The position numbers and the translations under genes are program-made. DNA of 64,000 nt, from NCBI RefSeq assembly GCF_030815485.1, contig NZ_JAUSWV010000002.1, forward strand, positions 6,510,001 to 6,574,000, read 5' to 3'. The notes below the pieces were generated by a model, which saw nothing but the letters and a program-made list of their open reading frames with translations, ran no database searches and was not told the DNA's origin. The number at the start of each line of letters is the position of its first letter. The first letter of the stretch is position 1. This DNA comes from Streptomyces rishiriensis (GTDB lineage: Bacteria; Actinomycetota; Actinomycetes; Streptomycetales; Streptomycetaceae). Shown here piece after piece: positions 33,800 through 42,269 of this stretch.

Positions 33800-34735
33800 G
33801 TGTCGTCGGCGACCGAGAAGAGACGGACGGCGCGTCGCGCGCCCGGCACCGGCCCGCCGCGCGGCACCGCGGGCCACGGCGCGTGGTTCCTCGTCCTCCC
33901 CGCCCTGATCCCCGTCCTGGCCCTCAGCGTCGGCCCGCTGCTGTACGGGATCCTGCTGGCGTTCACCGACGCCCAGTCGGGCCGCACCGCGCCCACCCGG
34001 TGGATCGGCGTCCTCAACTTCTCCGACCTGCTGCACGACACGCTGTTCTGGGAGTCGTTCCGGATCGGCCTGGTCTGGGCGGTCGGGGTGACGGTCCCGC
34101 AGTTCCTGCTCGCTCTCGGCCTCGCCCTGCTCCTGAACGAGGACCTGCGGCTGCGCTGGCTGGCCCGCGCCCTCGCGATCATCCCCTGGGCGATGCCCGA
34201 GGTCGTCGTCGGCGTCATGTGGCGGCTCGTCTACAACCCGGACGCCGGCATCCTCAACGAGACCCTGCGCGACCTGGGTCTGGGCGACGGGCGCGACTGG
34301 CTCAGCGGACTGACGACGGCCCTGCCCGCCGTGATCGTCGTCGGCGTGTGGGCGGGCATGCCGCAGACGACGGTCGCCCTGCTCGCCGGCCTCCAGAACA
34401 CCCCGAGGGAACTGCACGAGGCGGCCGCGGTCGACGGCGCGGGCGCCTGGCGTCGCTTCCGGACGGTCACCTGGCCCGCCCTGCGGCCCATCGCCCTCGC
34501 CATCACGGCCCTGAACTTCATCTGGAACTTCAACTCCTTCGCCCTGGTCTATGTGCTGACCAACGGCGGACCCGGCGGCCGCACCCGGCTGCCCATGCTC
34601 TTCGCCTACGAAGAGGCCTTCCGCTACGGCCAGTTCGGGTACGCGGCGGCGATGGGCTGTGTGATGGTCGCGGTGATCTCGGTGTTCCTGGCCCTGTTCC
34701 TGGTGGGCCGCATCAGGGGAGGTGACGACGCGTGA
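33800..34735 (+). CDS. Sugar ABC transporter permease (MalF type)
   Basis: A 311-residue inner-membrane subunit of a carbohydrate importer (CUT1 class). It has six predicted helices, the first at WFLVLPALIPVLALSVGPLL, and the EAA loop ELHEAAAVDGAGAWRRFRTV that docks the ATPase. A basic N-terminus precedes helix 1. The GTG at 33800 is the first start. It overlaps the next permease gene by 4 bp (GTGA). No ATPase gene is in the cluster, so the shared MsiK-type ATPase known in Streptomyces is the expected partner. The sugar cannot be read from sequence. Confidence 0.9.
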   Translation: MSSATEKRRTARRAPGTGPPRGTAGHGAWFLVLPALIPVLALSVGPLLYGILLAFTDAQSGRTAPTRWIGVLNFSDLLHDTLFWESFRIGLVWAVGVTVPQFLLALGLALLLNEDLRLRWLARALAIIPWAMPEVVVGVMWRLVYNPDAGILNETLRDLGLGDGRDWLSGLTTALPAVIVVGVWAGMPQTTVALLAGLQNTPRELHEAAAVDGAGAWRRFRTVTWPALRPIALAITALNFIWNFNSFALVYVLTNGGPGGRTRLPMLFAYEEAFRYGQFGYAAAMGCVMVAVISVFLALFLVGRIRGGDDA

Positions 34736-35565
34736 GGACGCGCCCCGGGGCCCGGGCCGGCCAGTACGCGGCCCTGCTCGGCTACCTCGTCTTCCTCGCC
34801 CTGCCCTTCCTCTGGCTGCTCTCCGTGGCGTTCAAGCCCGCGCGCGAACTGGGCAGCCTGCACCCCACCTGGATCCCGGAGCACCCCACCCTCGGCAACT
34901 TCCGCCAGGCGTTCGACGAGCAGCCCCTGCTGCACGCCGCGTTCAACTCCCTGCTCGCCGCGGTGAGCGCCGCCGTGATCGCCGTCGTCCTCGCCACCCC
35001 GATGGCCTACGTCATGGCCCGCCGGCCCACCCGGCTCGCGCGGGCCGCGTCCGGATGGGTGGTGGTCAGCCAGGCGTTCCCGTTCGTGCTGGTGATCATC
35101 CCGCTGTTCCTGGTGCTGAAGAACCTGCGGCTGATCGACTCCGTGCCGGGCCTGGTGATGGTGTACGTGGTGTGGGCGCTGCCCTTCGCGCTGTGGATGC
35201 TCGTCGGATACGTCCGGGCCGTCCCCGTCGAACTCGAGGAGGCGGCGGCCATCGACGGCGCCGGACGGCTGCGGACGCTGGTTTCGGTCACGGCGCCGCT
35301 GCTCGCCCCCGGGATCGTGGCGACGGGGCTCTTCGCGTTCGTCACGGCGTGGAACGAGTTCTTCTTCGCGCTGGTGCTGCTGAAGACCCCGGAGAAACAG
35401 ACCCTGCCGGTCGTGCTGACCCACTTCATCGGCACCGAGGGAGTCGCCGACCTCGGCCCCCTGGCCGCCGCCGCCTTCCTCGCCACCCTCCCCTCGCTGG
35501 CCGTCTTCGCGGTCGTCCAGCGACGGATCACGGGCGGCATGCTCGCCGGGGCGGTGAAGAGCTGA
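34732..35565 (+). CDS. Sugar ABC transporter permease (MalG type)
   Basis: A 277-residue second permease forming the channel with the preceding gene product. It has six helices; the EAA loop is VELEEAAAIDGAGRLRTLVS and the conserved AWNEFFFALVLL follows. The start GTG overlaps the first permease stop (GTGA), and its own TGA shares one base with the ATG of the binding-protein gene (TGATG), so the three are translationally coupled. Confidence 0.92.
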   Translation: MRTRPGARAGQYAALLGYLVFLALPFLWLLSVAFKPARELGSLHPTWIPEHPTLGNFRQAFDEQPLLHAAFNSLLAAVSAAVIAVVLATPMAYVMARRPTRLARAASGWVVVSQAFPFVLVIIPLFLVLKNLRLIDSVPGLVMVYVVWALPFALWMLVGYVRAVPVELEEAAAIDGAGRLRTLVSVTAPLLAPGIVATGLFAFVTAWNEFFFALVLLKTPEKQTLPVVLTHFIGTEGVADLGPLAAAAFLATLPSLAVFAVVQRRITGGMLAGAVKS

Positions 35566-36839
35566 TGCGGACCGGAGCGCTGATCGTGGCAGCCCTGCTG
35601 CTCCTCGCGGGCTGTACCGCCGACGGAACGGACGACGGAGGGCCCGTCACCCTCCGCTTCCAGTCCCTCGCCTGGCAGGAGGAGTCCGTCCAGGCCAACA
35701 AGGACCTGGTCGAGGAGTGGAACGCCACCCACTCCGACGTCAAGGTCGACTACGTACAGGGAAGTTGGTCGAGCGTCCACGACCAGTTGCTCACCTCCTT
35801 CGAGGGCGGCGAGGCCCCCGACATCATCCACGACGCCTCCGACGACCTCGCCGACTTCGCCCACGGCGGCTACCTGGCCGATCTGACCGGTCTGCTGCCC
35901 GCCCGCCTCACGTCGGACATCCCGCAGCGCAGTTGGCGGACCACGACCTTCGGCGACGGTGTCTACGGCGTGCCGTTCCTCCAGGAGCCGCGCGTCCTCG
36001 TCGCGAACGCGACCTGGCTGAAGCGCTCCGGCGTACGGATCCCGACCCCCGAACACCCCTGGAGCTGGCCGGAGTTCCGGAACATCACGCGACAGCTCAG
36101 CGGCGACGGCGAGTACGGCGTCGCCTGGCCGCTGAAGGAGCCCGTCTCGGCCACCCTCAACCTCTCCCTGTCGGCGGGCGGCCGGCTGTTCCACCGGGGA
36201 GCGGACGGGAAGGTCACCGTCCGCTTCGAGGCCGGCGACGAGGTCGTACCGCGCACCATCCACGACCAGGTCGACACCGACCACAGCGCCTCGCCCACGA
36301 CGCTGGGCAGCGGCGGCTCGGACACCCTTCCCGGGTTCTTCGGCGGCCGGTACGCGATGGTCCCGCTCGGCTTCTCCTACCGCCAGCAGATCGTGCAGCA
36401 GGCGCCCAAGGGGTTCGACTGGCAGGTGCTGCCCGCTCCGGCGGGCGCCGACGGGCTCGCCCAGGGGGTCAGTCCGCAGACGCTGTCCGTCGCCGAGGAC
36501 AGCCCGCACAAGGAAGAGGCGGCGGCCTTCATCGACTTCCTGCTCCGGCCCGGGAACATGGTGCGGCTCGCGCTGGGCGATTGGATGCTGCCGACCGGCA
36601 CGCAGGCCCTCGCCGACCCCGCCCTGCACACGGCGAAGGACGGCTGGGCGACCGGTACCGCCCTCGCCGAACACCTGCGCCCGGCGCCCGCCCAGGCCGT
36701 CCGGGGCTATGCCGAGTGGAAGGACAAGGTCGCCACCCCCGCGTTCCAGGAGTACTACAGCGGAGCGATCGGACTCAGCGAACTGCGCGAGCGGCTCGAG
36801 AAGGACGGCAACCTGGTGCTGGCCCGCTACCAGCGGTGA
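35565..36839 (+). CDS. Sugar-binding lipoprotein of the ABC importer
   Basis: A 424-residue extracellular solute-binding protein (SBP_bac_1 type). The lipobox LLLLAGC makes Cys18 the lipidated residue (MRTGALIVAALLLLAGCTAD). The mature part shows the usual order VTLRFQSLAWQEESVQ, PDIIHDASDDLADFA, GVYGVPFLQEPRVLVAN, PWSWPEF and AAAFIDFLLRPGN. The ATG is TGATG-coupled to the upstream permease. In most CUT1 operons the binding-protein gene comes first; here it is last, so it might be expressed less than usual unless it has an internal promoter. Confidence 0.92.
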   Translation: MRTGALIVAALLLLAGCTADGTDDGGPVTLRFQSLAWQEESVQANKDLVEEWNATHSDVKVDYVQGSWSSVHDQLLTSFEGGEAPDIIHDASDDLADFAHGGYLADLTGLLPARLTSDIPQRSWRTTTFGDGVYGVPFLQEPRVLVANATWLKRSGVRIPTPEHPWSWPEFRNITRQLSGDGEYGVAWPLKEPVSATLNLSLSAGGRLFHRGADGKVTVRFEAGDEVVPRTIHDQVDTDHSASPTTLGSGGSDTLPGFFGGRYAMVPLGFSYRQQIVQQAPKGFDWQVLPAPAGADGLAQGVSPQTLSVAEDSPHKEEAAAFIDFLLRPGNMVRLALGDWMLPTGTQALADPALHTAKDGWATGTALAEHLRPAPAQAVRGYAEWKDKVATPAFQEYYSGAIGLSELRERLEKDGNLVLARYQR

Positions 36840-36849
36840 ACGGCCCGCC

Positions 36850-36909
36850 CGGCGACCGGTTCGGCGACCGGTTCGGCGGTCGTTTCGGCGACCGGTCCGG
36901 CGGTGGGTC
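36850..36909. repeat. 12-bp tandem repeat, five copies
   Basis: Five degenerate copies of CGGCGACCGGTT follow the binding-protein stop by 10 bp and end about 50 bp before the glycosyltransferase promoter. CGGCGACCG-type units can pair with each other, but no clear terminator is formed. Confidence 0.65.
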
Positions 36910-36959
36910 GAAGGGGGACCGACGAGCGCTGTCGCGGCGGCCGACCCACGTCATTCCGG

Positions 36960-36989
36960 TTGCACGAGACGTATCGTCTCGCTTACGGT
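36960..36989 (+). promoter_or_regulatory. Predicted leaderless promoter with operator in the spacer (glycosyltransferase)
   Basis: TTGCAC (-35, 36960-36965), 18 bp, TACGGT (-10, 36984-36989), and the ATG of the glycosyltransferase 8 bp after the -10. Transcription would start at or next to the ATG, giving a leaderless mRNA; there is indeed no ribosome binding site. The spacer is filled by the palindrome CGAGACG-TAT-CGTCTCG (36965-36981), with perfect 7-bp arms. This is an ideal position for a TetR-type repressor, perhaps macrolide-responsive. The regulator is not encoded nearby. Confidence 0.6.
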
Positions 36990-36996
36990 CGACGGT

Positions 36997-38199
36997 ATGA
37001 CCAGTCGCCCCGCCCATGTCGCCATGTTCTCCATCGCCGCCCACGGGCACGTGAACACGAGCCTCGAGGTGATCCGCGAGCTCGTCGCGCGCGGGCACCG
37101 GGTGACGTACGCGATCCCGCCCGTCTTCGCCGAGAAGGTCGCCGGCACCGGCGCCGAGGTCAAGCCGTGGCACTCGACGCTGCCCTCGCCCGACGACGAC
37201 CCCTCCGCCTGGGGGAGCACCCTCCTCGACAACGTCGAGCCCTTCCTGGCCGACGCGATCCAGGCCCTGCCCCAGCTGATCGAGGCGTACGAAGGGGACG
37301 AGCCGGACCTGGTGCTGCACGACATCACCGCCTACCCGGCCCGCGTCCTCGCCCACCGCTGGGACGTGCCGGCGATCTCCCTCTCGCCCAACCTCGTGGC
37401 CTGGGAGGGCTACGAGGAGGAAGTCGCCGAGCCGATGTGGGCGGAGCCGAGGGAAACGGAGCGCGGAAAGGCCTACTACGCGCGTTTCCATGCCTGGTTG
37501 AAGGAGAACGGGATCACCGAACACCCGGATCCTTTCGTCGGCCGCCCGGCCCGCTCCCTCGTGCTGATCCCCCGGGCGCTCCAGCCACACGCCGACCGGG
37601 TCGACGAAAGCGTTTACACGTTCGTCGGCGCCTGCCAGGGCGACCGCGCCGCCGAGGGCGAGTGGACGCGTCCCGAGCGGGCGGAGAAGGTCGTCCTCGT
37701 CTCGCTGGGCTCGACCTTCACCGACCGGGACTTCTACCGGGAGTGTGTGCGGGCCTTCGGCGACCTGCCCGGCTGGCACCTCGTGCTCCAGATCGGCAGG
37801 CACGTCCATCCCGCCGCGCTGGGCACCGTTCCCGACAACGTCGAAGTGCGTCCTTGGGTGCCGCAGTTGGCGGTCCTGAAACAGGCCGACCTGTTCGTCA
37901 CGCACGCCGGCGCGGGCGGCAGTCAGGAGGGACTGGCCACGGCCACGCCGATGATCGCCGTACCGCAGGCCGTCGACCAGTTCGGCAACGCGGACATGCT
38001 CCAGGGACTCGGTGTCGCGCGGCAGATCGCCACGTCCGAGGCGAGCGCCGAGACCCTGCGGGAAGCCGCCCTCGCGCTCGTCGACGACCCGGAGGTCACC
38101 CGTCGGCTCAAGGCGATCCAGGCGGAGATGGCGGACGAGGGCGGCACCCACCGGGCGGCGGACCTCATCGAGGCCGAGCTGACGAGGAAGCGGCCCTGA
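36997..38199 (+). CDS. mgt: Macrolide glycosyltransferase (OleD/Mgt type, GT1)
   Basis: A 400-residue UDP-glucose-dependent enzyme that inactivates macrolides by glycosylation. From memory it is nearly parallel to S. antibioticus OleD and S. lividans Mgt: AHVAMFSIAAHGHVNTSLEV at the N-terminus (catalytic His16), the relay Asp in VLHDITAYPARVL, then VTYAIPPVFAEKVA, and the donor-binding motif WVPQLAVLKQADLFVTHAGA with GGSQEGLATATPMIAVPQAV. The gene stands alone, with no macrolide biosynthesis cluster, which indicates intrinsic resistance against macrolides made by other bacteria. The ATG at 36997 fits the family. Its promoter and palindrome lie directly upstream, and a tandem repeat array follows it. 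Confidence 0.93.
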   Translation: MTSRPAHVAMFSIAAHGHVNTSLEVIRELVARGHRVTYAIPPVFAEKVAGTGAEVKPWHSTLPSPDDDPSAWGSTLLDNVEPFLADAIQALPQLIEAYEGDEPDLVLHDITAYPARVLAHRWDVPAISLSPNLVAWEGYEEEVAEPMWAEPRETERGKAYYARFHAWLKENGITEHPDPFVGRPARSLVLIPRALQPHADRVDESVYTFVGACQGDRAAEGEWTRPERAEKVVLVSLGSTFTDRDFYRECVRAFGDLPGWHLVLQIGRHVHPAALGTVPDNVEVRPWVPQLAVLKQADLFVTHAGAGGSQEGLATATPMIAVPQAVDQFGNADMLQGLGVARQIATSEASAETLREAALALVDDPEVTRRLKAIQAEMADEGGTHRAADLIEAELTRKRP

Positions 38200-38254
38200 G
38201 CATCGCCTCGACCGGCGTCGAACCGGGTCCCGATTCAGGTTCGGGGCCAGATCC

Positions 38255-38528
38255 TGAGCCGGTCCCACCGGGACCTGAGCCGGTCCCACCGGGACCTGAG
38301 CCGGTCCCACCGGGACCTGAGCCGGTCCACCGGGACCTGGGCCGGTCCACCGGGACCTGGGCCGGTCCACCGGGACCTGGGCCGGTCCACCGGGACCTGG
38401 GCCGGTCCACCGGGACCTGGGCCGGTCCACCGGGACCTGGGCCGGTCCACCGGGACCTGGGCCGGTCCACCGGGACCTGGGCCGGTCCACCGGGACCTGG
38501 GCCGGTCCCACCGGGACCTGGGCCGGTT
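38255..38528. repeat. 20/21-bp satellite array, 13 copies
   Basis: Three 21-bp units, one 20-bp unit starting TGA, eight perfect 20-bp units TGGGCCGGTCCACCGGGACC and one 21-bp unit follow head to tail, with a partial copy at the end. Each unit carries GGTCC and GGACC, so single strands can fold into successive hairpins within units (GGTCC-ACCG-GGACC) and across junctions (GGACC-TGGGCC-GGTCC). The array lies between the convergent glycosyltransferase and MMPL genes, starting 56 bp after the former's stop. All frames happen to be open, but the amino-acid repeats have no support as protein. Confidence 0.95.
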
Positions 38529-38752
38529 CTGAGCCGGGTGCCGGCCATGCTCCAGGCCTGTCCCGAGCCTGGTCCTGGCCAGCCCCCAGGCGGGTGCCGA
38601 ACAGGCCCCGGGCCAGATCCCGGACCGGATGCCGGGCCAGGTCTCGAATCAGCTCCCGGGGCAGGTCTCGAACCGGGAGACACCCAGGCCCGGGTCAGAT
38701 CTCCAACCAGGTCCCGAACCGGCGCCGATTCGGTGTCGGACCAGGCGTGAGT
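38529..38752. repeat. Degenerate continuation of the satellite array
   Basis: Diverged GGTCC/CCGGGCCAG/CCAGGTC-type words recur with variable spacing (for example CCAGGCGGGTGCCGAAC, GGGCCAGATCCCGGACC, CCAGGTCCCGAACC). This looks like an older, decayed part of the same array. No gene seen. Confidence 0.5.
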
Positions 38753-38791
38753 GAGGGCCCGTCGGCTCCCCCGGGAGGTCAACGGGCCCTC
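38753..38791 (-). terminator. Terminator hairpin of the MMPL gene
   Basis: GAGGGCCCGT and ACGGGCCCTC form a perfect 10-bp stem around a 19-nt loop, which itself contains CTCCC-CC-GGGAG. It begins 37 nt beyond the MMPL stop. No T-run, as is common in Streptomyces. Confidence 0.6.
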
Positions 38792-38827
38792 GGTACGGAC
38801 AGCTTCCTCAGCGGCTGTCGAGCGGCG

Positions 38828-41095
38828 TCAGACCCGCAGCGGCTCGCCCTCGTCGTCCCGCGTCACCGGCGTCACGGCCTCGGGCAACTCGTCGTGCGTG
38901 AAGTCGGGCAGCCAGTGCAGCCACTTCGGCAGGTACCAGTTGCGCTCGCCCAGCAGCGCCATCACAGCCGGGAGCAGCACACCCCGGATGATCGTCGCGT
39001 CGATCAGCACCGCGGCCGCCAGGCCCACGCCCATCTGTTTCATGGACTGCATGGAAAGCGTTCCGAAGATCGCGAACACGGCGACCATGATGACCGCGGC
39101 GCTGGTGACCACACCGGCCGTGGTGACCACGCCGTGCTTGATGGCCTCGTTCGTCGAACGGCCCCGCATCCGCGCCTCGCGGATCCGGGAGACGACGAAC
39201 ACGTGGTAGTCCATCGACAGGCCGAAGAGGATCACGAAGAGGAACAGCGGGAGCCAGGTGATGATGGCGCCGACGCCCTCCGCGCCGACCAGCGACGCCC
39301 CCCAGCCGTGCTGGAAGACGGCGACCAGGATGCCGTAGGCGGCGCCCACCGACAGCAGGTTGAGCACGATCGAGGTGATCGCGACCGTCAGCGAGCGGAA
39401 CGACAGCAGCATCAGAAGGAAGGCGAAGACCACGACGAACGCGAAGACGGGAGCGACGGCTCCGGCCAGCTGGTCGTTGAAGTCCTTGGAACCGGCCACC
39501 TGTCCGGTGATCGGCGCCTGCAGGCCGTCGACCTTGCCCAGCGTCGCGGGCCGTACCTCGTCACGTAGCTTGTCCAGGCTCGTACCCGCCTTGTCCAGGT
39601 CGGAGCCGCCCACCAGCGGAACGTAGACGTACGCGATGTTCTGCGCGTCGTGCAGCTTGATCTCGACCGGACCGCGAGAGGCGCCCGAGCTGACCGCCTG
39701 CTCCTTGAACTGCGCCAGGGCGGTCTTCACCTCGGCGGCGTTGATGTCGTCCGCCTTGACGATCACCTCGGCCGGTTCGGAGCCGCCCGGGAAGGCGTCG
39801 TTGACCCGGTTGTAGGTCTGCACGATCGGCAGCGAGTCGCCGAACTCCTGGTCCAGGGTGAGGTTCTGGGTCTTCATGCCGACCGCCGGAGCGGCGATCG
39901 CGAGCAGCGCGCCCGCCGCCACGACCAGCGAGACGCCGGGCTTGGCGAGAACGACCTTCAGGACGGCGCTCCAGAACCGGCTGCCCTCGTCGGCGCGTCC
40001 TCCGTTGCCGTTCTTGCGGCGCTTGTCGGGGTGCAGGAACGGGATCCGGCCCTTCTCCACCCGCCGACCGAGCAGCGACAGCAGCGCGGGCAGCACGGTC
40101 ACCGAACCGACCATGGCGACCGCGACCACCATCAGTGAGGCCAGGCCCATCGCCTCGAACGTCGCGAGCCCGGTGAAGAGCATGCCCGCCATCGCCACGC
40201 ACACGGTGACACCGGAGACGATCACGGCGCGGCCACTGGTCGCTGCGGCGATCCTGAGAGCGGTTTCCGGATCACGTCCCGCGGCCCGCTCCTCGCGCTC
40301 GCGGCGCAGATAGAACAGGCAGTAGTCGACGCCGACGGCCAGACCGACCAGCAGCATCACGGAACTCGCGGTGTCGTCCATCGGCTGGAAGTGGCTGACG
40401 ATGCTCATCAGGCCCATCGTCGCCATGATCGCGGTGACCGCGAGCGCCACCGGCAGCAGCGCCGCCACCAGCGCGCCGAACGCGATCAGCAGAATGCCCA
40501 GGGCCACCGGCACGGCGGAGTACTCCGCCTGCTGGAAGTCGTCGCCGAACGCGTCGTCGAACGTCTTCATCATGCTGGCGCCGCCGATCTCCTCGATCCG
40601 CAGCGAGGAGTGGTCCTTCTGGACGCCCTCGACGGCATCGAGGACCGGCTCGACCCGCTCGCCCGCGGTGTCGGAGTCGCCGCGCATGTCGAACTGCACG
40701 AGCGCGCTGCGGCCGTCCTCGGAAATCGTGTCCGAGTCGTACGGCGAGGTCACGTCGGTGACCTTGCCGGTCTTGTCCACCGCCGAGACGACCGCGGCGA
40801 CCGCGGCCCTGAATTCCGCGTCCGTGGCCTTGACCGAGCGGTCCTTCGACTGGATGAGCACGGTCTCGCTGGCCGGCTCGTCGATGCCGGCGTCCTCGAT
40901 GATCCGGGCGGCCGTATGCGTCTCGCCCCCGAGCTGGTCGCTCTCCTTGACCTCGACCGTGCCCGCCGCCGAACCGATCCCCATGGCCAGGACGACGAAC
41001 AGCACCCAGATGCCCACGGCGGCCCATCGGTGCCGGGCGCTCCAGCCGCCGGCTCGCGCGGCGATGCCCCGCACCCGTATATCTCCGTTCCCCAT
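38828..41095 (-). CDS. MMPL-family RND-type membrane transporter
   Basis: A 755-residue exporter with about 12 helices in two similar halves, each with one helix followed by a large extracellular domain and five more helices. Characteristic segments are VGVDYCLFYLRREREERAAG and the related LFGLSMDYHVFVVSRIREAR, the paired Asp-Tyr motifs of the proton pathway. MMPL proteins export lipids, antibiotics or other hydrophobic compounds. The ATG at 41095 (MGNGDIRVRGIAARAGGWSA) with AGAGGG upstream is preferred to the longer frame. Adjacent operators at 41140-41176 suggest control by a TetR repressor encoded elsewhere. Confidence 0.92.
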   Translation of the reverse strand: MGNGDIRVRGIAARAGGWSARHRWAAVGIWVLFVVLAMGIGSAAGTVEVKESDQLGGETHTAARIIEDAGIDEPASETVLIQSKDRSVKATDAEFRAAVAAVVSAVDKTGKVTDVTSPYDSDTISEDGRSALVQFDMRGDSDTAGERVEPVLDAVEGVQKDHSSLRIEEIGGASMMKTFDDAFGDDFQQAEYSAVPVALGILLIAFGALVAALLPVALAVTAIMATMGLMSIVSHFQPMDDTASSVMLLVGLAVGVDYCLFYLRREREERAAGRDPETALRIAAATSGRAVIVSGVTVCVAMAGMLFTGLATFEAMGLASLMVVAVAMVGSVTVLPALLSLLGRRVEKGRIPFLHPDKRRKNGNGGRADEGSRFWSAVLKVVLAKPGVSLVVAAGALLAIAAPAVGMKTQNLTLDQEFGDSLPIVQTYNRVNDAFPGGSEPAEVIVKADDINAAEVKTALAQFKEQAVSSGASRGPVEIKLHDAQNIAYVYVPLVGGSDLDKAGTSLDKLRDEVRPATLGKVDGLQAPITGQVAGSKDFNDQLAGAVAPVFAFVVVFAFLLMLLSFRSLTVAITSIVLNLLSVGAAYGILVAVFQHGWGASLVGAEGVGAIITWLPLFLFVILFGLSMDYHVFVVSRIREARMRGRSTNEAIKHGVVTTAGVVTSAAVIMVAVFAIFGTLSMQSMKQMGVGLAAAVLIDATIIRGVLLPAVMALLGERNWYLPKWLHWLPDFTHDELPEAVTPVTRDDEGEPLRV

Positions 41096-41139
41096 GACGG
41101 GCCTGCCCTCTTGTGATGCGGTGGAAGCCCCCTGCCGCC

Positions 41140-41176
41140 ACCTTTCGATTCGAAGGTATGGCCTGGATAAGGCCAT
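41140..41176 (-). promoter_or_regulatory. Two adjacent palindromes upstream of the MMPL gene
   Basis: ATGGCCT-GGATA-AGGCCAT (41158-41176) has perfect 7-bp arms. Beside it, ACCTTTCGATTCGAAGGT (41140-41157) is an imperfect 18-bp palindrome. They lie 45-80 bp before the MMPL start, where its promoter must be. MMPL exporters are commonly repressed by TetR proteins; binding here is inference. Confidence 0.45.
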
Positions 41177-41390
41177 CTCGTCGTGCTCCCCGGTGAGGTG
41201 CCGGACCCCCGACTCCTCCCGTCGGACCCCGCGGTCTCACCGCTGGGGAGGACGGAGGGCCCCTACATCTATCCGGGGATCTCGGGGATGACGATCAGGG
41301 TGCGGGCCGACGGAGGGCGCGGACGGCTGGAATCTGCGGTCGGATGGAGGACGCAGACGGTTGGACGCCGCGGACGGATGGAAGGAACGG

Positions 41391-41485
41391 GCCGGTGAAG
41401 TGGGCGGGCGCGGACGGGCGGAGGATGCGGGCCGGTGAAGTGGGCGGGCGCGGGCGGATGGAGGACGCGGGCCGGTGAAGTGGGC
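41391..41485. repeat. 40-bp tandem repeat, about 2.4 copies, in a 540-bp gene-free stretch
   Basis: The word GCCGGTGAAGTGGGC recurs at exact 40-bp intervals (41391, 41431, 41471) with GCGGGC/GGAGGA-type filler. Upstream (41290-41390) shorter related words (GCGGACGGATGGA, GCGGACGGCTGGA) appear, as if an older array. Between 41177 and 41719 no CDS or RNA gene was recognised; the last 100 bp contains an A/T-richer patch (GTGATTACGAAAGTTTGTTG on the plus strand) that may hold the promoter of the DUF1697 gene. Confidence 0.7.
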
Positions 41486-41719
41486 TGACGGCGCGAGCCG
41501 ATGGGTGCTGGTCGACGACGAGGGCCGATGGACGTTTGGAGGGTGAAGGTCGGAATGGTGATTACGAAAGTTTGTTGAACAAGTCACAAGCCTGTGGAGA
41601 TGTCCGGCAGATGTTGCTCCGCATCCCCTGGATCAGCCAGAGTTTCGCCCGGCGCCCCACCCGGGCCTCGGCCGTCGTGCCCACCCCCACGGGGCACGAC
41701 GGCCGCTTAAGGTGAGCGG

Positions 41720-42268
41720 ATGACGACGACGTACGCGGCGCTGCTGCGCGGCATCAACGTGGGAGGCAGCAGGAAGGTCCCGATGGCCGAACTGCGCACC
41801 CTGCTGGAGGGACTCGGCCTCGCAGACGTCCGCACCCACCTCCAGAGCGGCCAGGCCGCCTTCTCCTCCGCGCACGGGGACGAGGACAGCCTGGCCGCCG
41901 AGGTCACGGCGGCGATCGAGAAACACTTCGGCTTCGCCGTGGGCGTGATCGTGCGAGACCACGCCTATCTGAAAGCGGTTGCGGACGCTTGCCCGTTCCC
42001 GGCGGCCGAGCTGGAGGCCAAGCAACTCCACATCACGTACTTCTCCACCCCCGTCGACGCGGAGCGCTACGCCGGGATCGACCAGGCCGCTCACCTCCCC
42101 GAGGAGTTCCGCCTCGGCGACCGCGTGCTCTACCTGTACGCCCCCGAGGGCCTCGGCCGGTCCAAGCTGGCCGAGCAGCTGTCCAGGCCCCGGCTGAACA
42201 AGGGCCTCATCGCCACGACCCGGAACTGGAACACCGTCGTCAAACTGGTGGAGATGACGCGAGCGTGA
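41720..42268 (+). CDS. DUF1697 family protein
   Basis: A 182-residue cytoplasmic protein of the widespread DUF1697 family. It opens with the signature YAALLRGINVGGSRKVPMAE, followed by LRTLLEGLGLADVRTHLQSG and, later, NWNTVVKLVEM at the C-terminus. The fold is a duplicated ferredoxin-like alpha/beta; the function is unknown. GGTGAG stands 5 nt before the ATG. Its 3' end abuts the truncated transglutaminase relic on the other strand. Confidence 0.9.
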   Translation: MTTTYAALLRGINVGGSRKVPMAELRTLLEGLGLADVRTHLQSGQAAFSSAHGDEDSLAAEVTAAIEKHFGFAVGVIVRDHAYLKAVADACPFPAAELEAKQLHITYFSTPVDAERYAGIDQAAHLPEEFRLGDRVLYLYAPEGLGRSKLAEQLSRPRLNKGLIATTRNWNTVVKLVEMTRA

Positions 42269-42269
42269 C

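Noticed and set aside
38255..38528. CRISPR array or repeat protein
   Set aside because: Units are directly adjacent with no unique spacers, no cas genes are present, and no start or binding site supports translation.
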